Shown piece after piece: positions 57,945-64,000 of a DNA stretch of 64,000 nucleotides. Source of the stretch: Calliopsis andreniformis (taxonomy: Eukaryota > Arthropoda > Insecta > Hymenoptera > Andrenidae). The stretch's first letter is position 1; each line of letters opens with the position of its first letter. The stretch is taken from assembly GCF_051401765.1 (NCBI RefSeq), contig NW_027480565.1, positions 62,001-126,000 of the forward strand, in the 5' to 3' direction. The position numbers and the translations under genes were made by a program. The notes under the pieces are model-generated. The model was not told the origin of the DNA. It ran no database searches and saw nothing but the letters and a program-made list of their open reading frames with translations.

Positions 57945-59585
57945 ATGTTGATCCTAATAATCATACTTACAACCATAATAATCATAGTGATCATCATAAT
58001 AACTACAATAATCATAATAATCGTAATTCTAATGTTAATAAGCATAGCAATAATCACAATAATCATAGTAACCATAATAATCTTAATGATGATCATAATA
58101 TCCATGATAATTATACCAAGATCCGTAATAATCATAATAATCATAATAATAACCCTAATGTGTTCGGAAATAATCATAATATACATTATACTTGCCATAA
58201 CAACGATAATAGTCATAATAGCCATAATAATCATAATAGTCGTAATAATAACAATAATGAACTTGAAAATAATGGTAATAATCATTATAATAGTCATAAT
58301 AGCCATAAAAATCACAATAGCCATAATAATCAGAATGGTGATCATAATAATCATACTAGCAACCATAATGATCATAGTAATCATCATAATAAACAGAATA
58401 GTCATGGAAATAATCTTAATAATCATTATTATTAACGTAATAACCATAATGATCTTAATGATGACCATAATATTCATCATAATTATACCCAGACATATAA
58501 TAATCAGAGTAATCATAATAATAGGCATAATAAGCTTTGAAATAATCATAATAACCGTTATACTAGCCATAGTAGCAATAATAATCATAATAACCATACT
58601 CGTCATAATAATTATAATAATAACCATAATAAACTTGGAAATAATAATAATAAGCATTATACTAGCCATAATAATCATAATAATCATAATAACTATAATA
58701 ATCATAATAGTCATAATAATAACCATAATAAACTTGGAAATAATCATATTTATCATTATAATAGCTATAATAACCATAAAAATCATAATAGCCATAATAA
58801 TCTCAATGTTGATCATAATCATCATACTAACCGCCATAATAGTCATAGTGATCATCATAATAACTACAATAATGATAATAATCGTAATTGTAATGTTAAT
58901 AAGCATAGCAATAATCACAATAATCATAGAAACCATAATAATCTTAATGATGATCATAATATCCATGATAATTATACCAAGATCCGTAATAATCATAATA
59001 ATCATAATAATAACCATAATAGGTTTGGAAATAATCATAATATACATTATACTACCCCTAACAACTATAATAGTCATAATAGCCATAATAATCATAATAG
59101 TCGTAATAATAACAATAATGAACTTGGAAATAATCGTAATAATCATTATAATAGACATAATAGCCATAAAAATCGCAACAGCCATAATAATCTGAAAGGT
59201 GATCATATTAATCATACTAACAACCATAATGATCATAGTAATCATCATAATAAACAGAATAGTCATGGAAATAATCTTAATAATCATTATGATGATCGTA
59301 ATAACCATAATCATCGTAATAACCATAATGATCTTAATGATGACTATAATATTCATCATAATTATACTAAGACAAATAATAATCAGAGTAATCATAATAA
59401 TAAACATAATAAGCTTTGAAATAATCACAATAACCGTTATACTAGCCATAGTAACCATAATAATCATAATAACTATAATAATCATAATAGTCATAATAAT
59501 AACCGTAATAAACTTGGAAATAATCATATTTATCAGTATAATTGTAATAATAACCATAAAAATCATAATAGCCATAATAATCTGA
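57945..59585 (+). repeat. Block b
   Basis: Y1 as in 52564. In X471 the second HindIII word is lost (ATAAACTTGG near 58630). Private GCAACAGCC near 59176 and ATCATATTAATC near 59203. Confidence 0.92.
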
Positions 59586-60551
59586 ATGTTGATCCTAATA
59601 ATCATACTAACAACCATAATAATCATAGTGATCATCATAATAACTACAATAATCATAATAATCGTAATTGTAATGTTAATAAGCATAGCAATAATCACAA
59701 TATTCAGAGTAACCATAATAATCTTAATGATGATCATAATATCCATGATAATTATACCAAGATCCGTAATAATCATAATAATCATAATAATAACCGTCAT
59801 GGGTTCGGAAATAATCATAATATACATTATACTAGCCATAACAACCATAATAGTTATAATAGCCATAATAATCATAATAGTCGTAATAATAACAGTTATG
59901 AACTAGGAAATAATCGTAATAATCATTATAATAGTCATAATAGCCATAAAAATCACAATAGCCATAATAATCAGAATGGTGATCATAATAATCATACTAA
60001 CAACCATAATGATCATAGTTATCATTATAATAAACAGAATAGTCATGGAAATAATCTTAATAATCATTATGATTATCGTAATAACCATAATCATCGTAAT
60101 AACCATAATGATCTTAATGATGACCATAATATTAATCACAATTATACCAAGATCCATAATAATAATAGTAACCGTAATAGTAAACATAATAAGCTTTGAA
60201 ATAATCTTAATAACCTTAATACTAGCCATAATAACCATAATAATCATAATAACTAGAGTAATCATAATAGTCATAATAATCGCAATAACCATAATGATCT
60301 TAATGATGATCATGATATTCATCATAATTATACCAAGATCCATAATAAGCATAGTAACCATAATAATAAACATAATAAGCTTTGAAATAATCATAATAAC
60401 CGTTATACTAGCCATAGTAACCATAATAATCATAATAACTATAATAATCATAATAGTGATAATAATAACCGTAATAAACTTGGAAATAATCATATTTATC
60501 ATTATAATAGCAATAATAACCATAAAAATCATAATAGCCGTAATAATCTGA
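59586..60551 (+). repeat. Block c without the 1-base loss (Y2+X576)
   Basis: The 186-base duplication is present but CATAATAATAAACAT is intact near 60360, so length is 966. Several private changes cluster at 60130-60210 (AATCACAATTATACC, AATAATAATAGTAACC, GTAATAGTAAACAT). Confidence 0.9.
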
Positions 60552-61498
60552 ATGTTGATCCTAATAATCATACTTACAACCATAATAATCATAGTGATCA
60601 TCATAATAACTACAATAATCATAATAATCGTAATTGTAATGTTAATAAGCATAGCAATAATCACAATAATCATAGTAACCATAATAATCTTAATGATGAT
60701 CATAATATCCATGATAATTATACCAAGATCCGTAATAATCATAATAATCATAATAATAACCATAATAGGTTTGGAAATAATCATAATATACATTATACTA
60801 CCCCTAACAACTATAATAGTCATAATAGCCATAATAATCATAATAGTCGTAATAATAACAATAATGAACTTGGAAATAATGGTAATAATCATTATAATAG
60901 TCATAATAGCCATAAAAATCACAATAGCCATAATAATCAGAATGGTGATCATAATAATCATACTAGCAACCATAATGATCATAGTAATCATCATAATAAA
61001 CAGAATAGTCATGGAAATAATCTTAAGAATCGTTATTATTATCGTAATAACCATAATGATCTTAATGATGACCATAATATTCATCATAATTATACCTAGA
61101 CATATAATAATCAGAGTAATCATAATAATAAGCATAATAAGCTTTGAAATAATCATAATGACCTTAATACTAGCCATAATAACCATAATAATCATAATAA
61201 CTAGAGTAATCATAATAGTCATAATAATCGCAATAACCATAATGATCTTAATGATGATCATGATATTCATCATAATTATACCAAGATCCATAAAAAGCAT
61301 AGTAACCATAATAAGAACATAATAAGCTTTGAAATAATCATAATAACCGTTATACTAGCCATAGTAACCATAATAATCATAATAACTATAATAATCATAA
61401 TAGTGATAATAATAACCGTAATAAACTTGGAAATAATCATATTTATCATTATAATAGCAATAATAACCATAAAAATCATAATAGCCATAATAATCTGA
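60552..61498 (+). repeat. Mosaic e block (Y1/Y3/Y1 + X557)
   Basis: The first module begins as Y1, reads ATAGGTTTGG and CCCCTAAC of Y3 in the middle (about 60765-60810), then returns to Y1 (AATAATGG). X is e-like with CTTAAGAATCG. The 1-base loss near 61313 has an extra change (AATAAGAACAT). Confidence 0.86.
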
Positions 61499-62278
61499 AT
61501 GTTGATCCTAATAATCATACTTACAACCATAATAATCATAGTGATCATCATAATAACTACAATAATCATAATAATCGTAATTGTAATGTTAATAAGCATA
61601 GCAATAATCACAATAATCATAGTAACCATAATAATCTTAATGATGGTCATAATATCCACGATAATTATACCAAGATCCGTAATAATCATAATAATCATAA
61701 TAATAACCCTAATGTGTTCGGAAATAATCATAATATACATTATACCTGTCATAACAACCATAATAGTCATAATAGCCATAATAATCATAATAGTCGTAAT
61801 AATAACAATAATGAACCTGGAAATAATCGTAATAATCATTACAATAGTCATAATAGCCATAAAAATCACAATAGCCATAATAATCTGAATGGTGATCATA
61901 ATAATCATACTAACAACCACAATGATCATAGTAATCATCATAATAAACAGAATAGTCATGGAAATAATCTTAATAATCATTATTATTAACGTAATAACCA
62001 TAATCATCGTAATAACCATAATGATCTCAATGATGACCATAATATTCATCATACTTATACTAAGACAAATAATAATCAGAGTAATCATAATAATAAACAT
62101 AATAAGCTTTGAAATAATCACAATAACCGTTATACTAGCCATAGTAACCATAATAATCATAATAACTATAATAACCATAATAGTCATAATAATAACCGTA
62201 ATAAACTTGGAAATAATCATATTTATCAGTATAATTGTAATAATAACCATAAAAATCATAATAGCCATAATAATCTGA
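61499..62278 (+). repeat. Short block (Y1+X390)
   Basis: 780 bases: Y1 (TGTGTTCGG) directly followed by X390. Many private changes: GATGGTCATAATATCCACG near 61643, TATACCTGTC near 61742, AACCACAATGATC near 61914, ATCTCAATGATG near 62023. Confidence 0.88.
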
Positions 62279-63343
62279 ATGTTGATCCTAATAATCATAC
62301 TAACAACCATAATAATCATAGTGATCATCATAATAACTACAATAATCATAATAATCGTAATTGTAATGTTAATAAGCATAGCAATAATCACAATATTCAG
62401 AGTAACCATAATAATCTTAATGATGATCATAATATCCATGATAATTATACCAAGATCCGTAATAATCATAATAATCATAATAATAACCGTCATGGGTTCG
62501 GAAATAATCATAATATACATTATACTAGCCATAACAACCATAATAGTTATAATAGCCATAATAATCATAATAGTCGTAATAATAACAGTTATGAACTAGG
62601 AAATAATCGTAATAATCATTATAATAGTCATAATAGCCATAAAAATCACAATAGCCATAATAATCAGAATGGTGATCATAATAATCATACTAACAACCAT
62701 AATGATCATAGTTATCATTATAATAAACAGAATAGTCATGGAAATAATCTTAATAATCATTATGATTATCGTAATAACCATAATCATCGTAATAACCATA
62801 ATGATCTTAATGATGACCATAATATTAATCATAATTATACCAAGATCCATAATAATCATAGTAACCGTAATAATAAACATAATAAGCTTTGAAATAATCA
62901 TAATAACCTTAATACTAGCCATAATAACCATAATAATCATAATAACTAGAGTAATCATAATAGTCATAATAATCGCAATAACCATAATGATCTTAATGAT
63001 GATCATGATATTCATCATAATTATACCAAGATCCATAATAAGCATAGTAACCATAATAATAAACATAATAAGCTTTGAAATATTCATAATAACCGTTATA
63101 CTAGCCATAGTAACCATAATAATCATAATAACCATAATAGTCATAATAATTATAGTAATAACCATAATAAGCTTTGAAATAATCATAATAACCGTTATAC
63201 TAGCCATAGTAACCATAATAATCATAATAACTATAATAATCATAATAGTGATAATAATAACCGTAATAAACTTGGAAACAATCATATTTATCATTATAAT
63301 AGCAATAATAACCATAAAAATCATAATAGCCATAATAATCTGA
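62279..63343 (+). repeat. Block a minus 186 (Y2+X675)
   Basis: One 186-base and one 99-base extra copy instead of two plus one. Private GAAATATTCATAATAACC near 63077 and TTGGAAACAATC near 63275. Confidence 0.9.
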
Positions 63344-64000
63344 ATGTTGATCCTAATTATCATACTAACAACCATAATAATCATAGTGATCATCATAATA
63401 ACTACAATAATCATAATAATCGTAATTGTAATGTTAATAAGCATAGCAATAATCACAATAATCATAGTAACCATAATAATCTTAATGATGATCATAATAT
63501 CCATGATAATTATACCAAGATCCGTAATAATCATAATAATCGTAATAATAACCCTAATGTGTTCGGAAATAATCATAATATACATAATACTTGCCATAAC
63601 AACCATAATAGTCATAATAGCCATAATAATCATAATAGTCGTAATAATAACAATAATGAACTTGGAAATAATGGTAATAATCATAATAATAGTCGTAATA
63701 GCCATAAAAATCACAGTAGCCATAATAATCAGAATGGTGATCATAATAATCATACTAGCAACCATAATGATCATAGTAATCATCATAATAAACAGAATAG
63801 TCATGGAAATAATCTTAAGAATCATTATTATTATCGTAATAACCATAATGATCTTAATGATGACCATAATATTCATCATAATTATACCTAGACATATAAT
63901 AATCAGAGTAATCATAATAATAAGCATAATTAGCTTTGAAATAATCATAATAACCTTAATACTAGCCATAATAACCATAATAATCATAATAACTAGAGTA
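63344..64000 (+). repeat. Block e, partial
   Basis: Y1 63344-63733 and the first 267 bases of an e-type X (CTTAAGAATC, CCTAGACAT), cut by the window end. The HindIII word is lost near 63931 (ATTAGCTTTG). Confidence 0.88.

Larger units (their letters stand above)
1..64000. repeat. Nested AT-rich satellite array filling the window
   Basis: Every part of the window is made of 9-base words related to CATAATAAT, arranged in modules of about 390 bases and in larger units of 1-5.5 kb. All copies have the same orientation; the A/C-rich strand is the plus strand throughout. No unique sequence longer than a few tens of bases interrupts it, and it starts and ends in mid-repeat, so the true array is larger than 64 kb. 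Such multi-level arrays are known from eukaryotic centromeres and heterochromatin; whether this one is centromeric cannot be told from sequence alone. Confidence 0.97.

Noticed and set aside
1..64000. CRISPR array
   Set aside because: Repeats are regular, but there are no unique spacers, no fixed direct repeat of 24-40 bases and no cas genes; units are contiguous.
1..64000. Telomeric or subtelomeric repeat
   Set aside because: No TTAGGG, TTAGG, TTTAGGG or similar G-rich tandem is present on either strand.
1..64000. Transposon or retroelement insertions within the array
   Set aside because: No non-satellite sequence, terminal inverted repeats, LTRs or poly-A tails were found; block joins are explained by satellite-to-satellite exchange.
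1..64000. tRNA, rRNA or other structured RNA genes
   Set aside because: The sequence is too low in G and too repetitive to hold tRNA or rRNA signatures; none of the conserved words is seen.

Overview
The whole 64,000-base window is one uninterrupted, head-to-tail satellite DNA array. I found no real protein gene, RNA gene, mobile element or unique-sequence island, and the array runs off both ends. The plus strand is A- and C-rich and G-poor (first 60 bases: 30 A, 17 T, 10 C, 3 G). It is built from a 3-base (ATA/AAT) rhythm organised as 9-base words of the type CATAATAAT, CATAATAGT and CATAATAGC. The organism cannot be named from this. An array of this length with nested higher-order repeats (HORs) and near-identical copies is typical of eukaryotic centromeric or heterochromatic satellite, so a eukaryote with an AT-rich satellite is the likely source (inference).

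The hierarchy reads as follows. Level 1 is the 3/9-base word. Level 2 is a module of about 390 bases in two related kinds. Y starts at ATGTTGATC; X starts at (A)TGGTGATCAT or AAGGTGATCAT and carries the HindIII-like word ATAAGCTTTGAAATA. Y has three subtypes: Y1 (TAATGTGTTCGG), Y2 (GTCATGGGTTCGG and the stop-bearing GAACTAGG) and Y3 (ATAGGTTTGG and CCCCTAAC). X comes in lengths 390, 471 (= 390+81), 557/558, 575/576 (= 390+186, with or without a 1-base loss) and 861 (= 390+186+186+99). Level 3 blocks are: a = Y2+X861 (1251), b = Y1+X471+Y3+X390 (1641), c = Y2+X575 (965), d = Y1+X558 (948), e = Y1+X557 (947). Level 4 HORs are a-b (2892), c-b (2606), a-d-e-b (4787) and a-b-c-b (5498) or a-b-a-b (5784).

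Layout: 1-2636 is the tail of an a-d unit plus a divergent trimer. 2637-8134 is a-b-c-b. 8135-17708 is two tandem copies of the 4787-base a-d-e-b unit. 17709-23107 is a-b-c-b lacking one 99-base copy. 23108-24766 is a recombinant block. 24767-36048 is a-b-a-b-a-b-c-b with alternating variants. 36049-43476 holds mixed blocks. 43477-48248 is a contracted and rearranged patch. 48249-59585 is a third HOR family (c-b-a-l, 5381 bases) with a precise deletion derivative. 59586-64000 is the most mosaic and substituted part.

The very long open frames on both strands (up to 1010 codons) are by-products of the 3-base rhythm. They read almost only Ile/Met/Val/Thr or Asn/His and are not annotated as genes. 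The biology here is repeat evolution: unequal exchange in a fixed 3-base register, local homogenisation, and occasional long-range copying.
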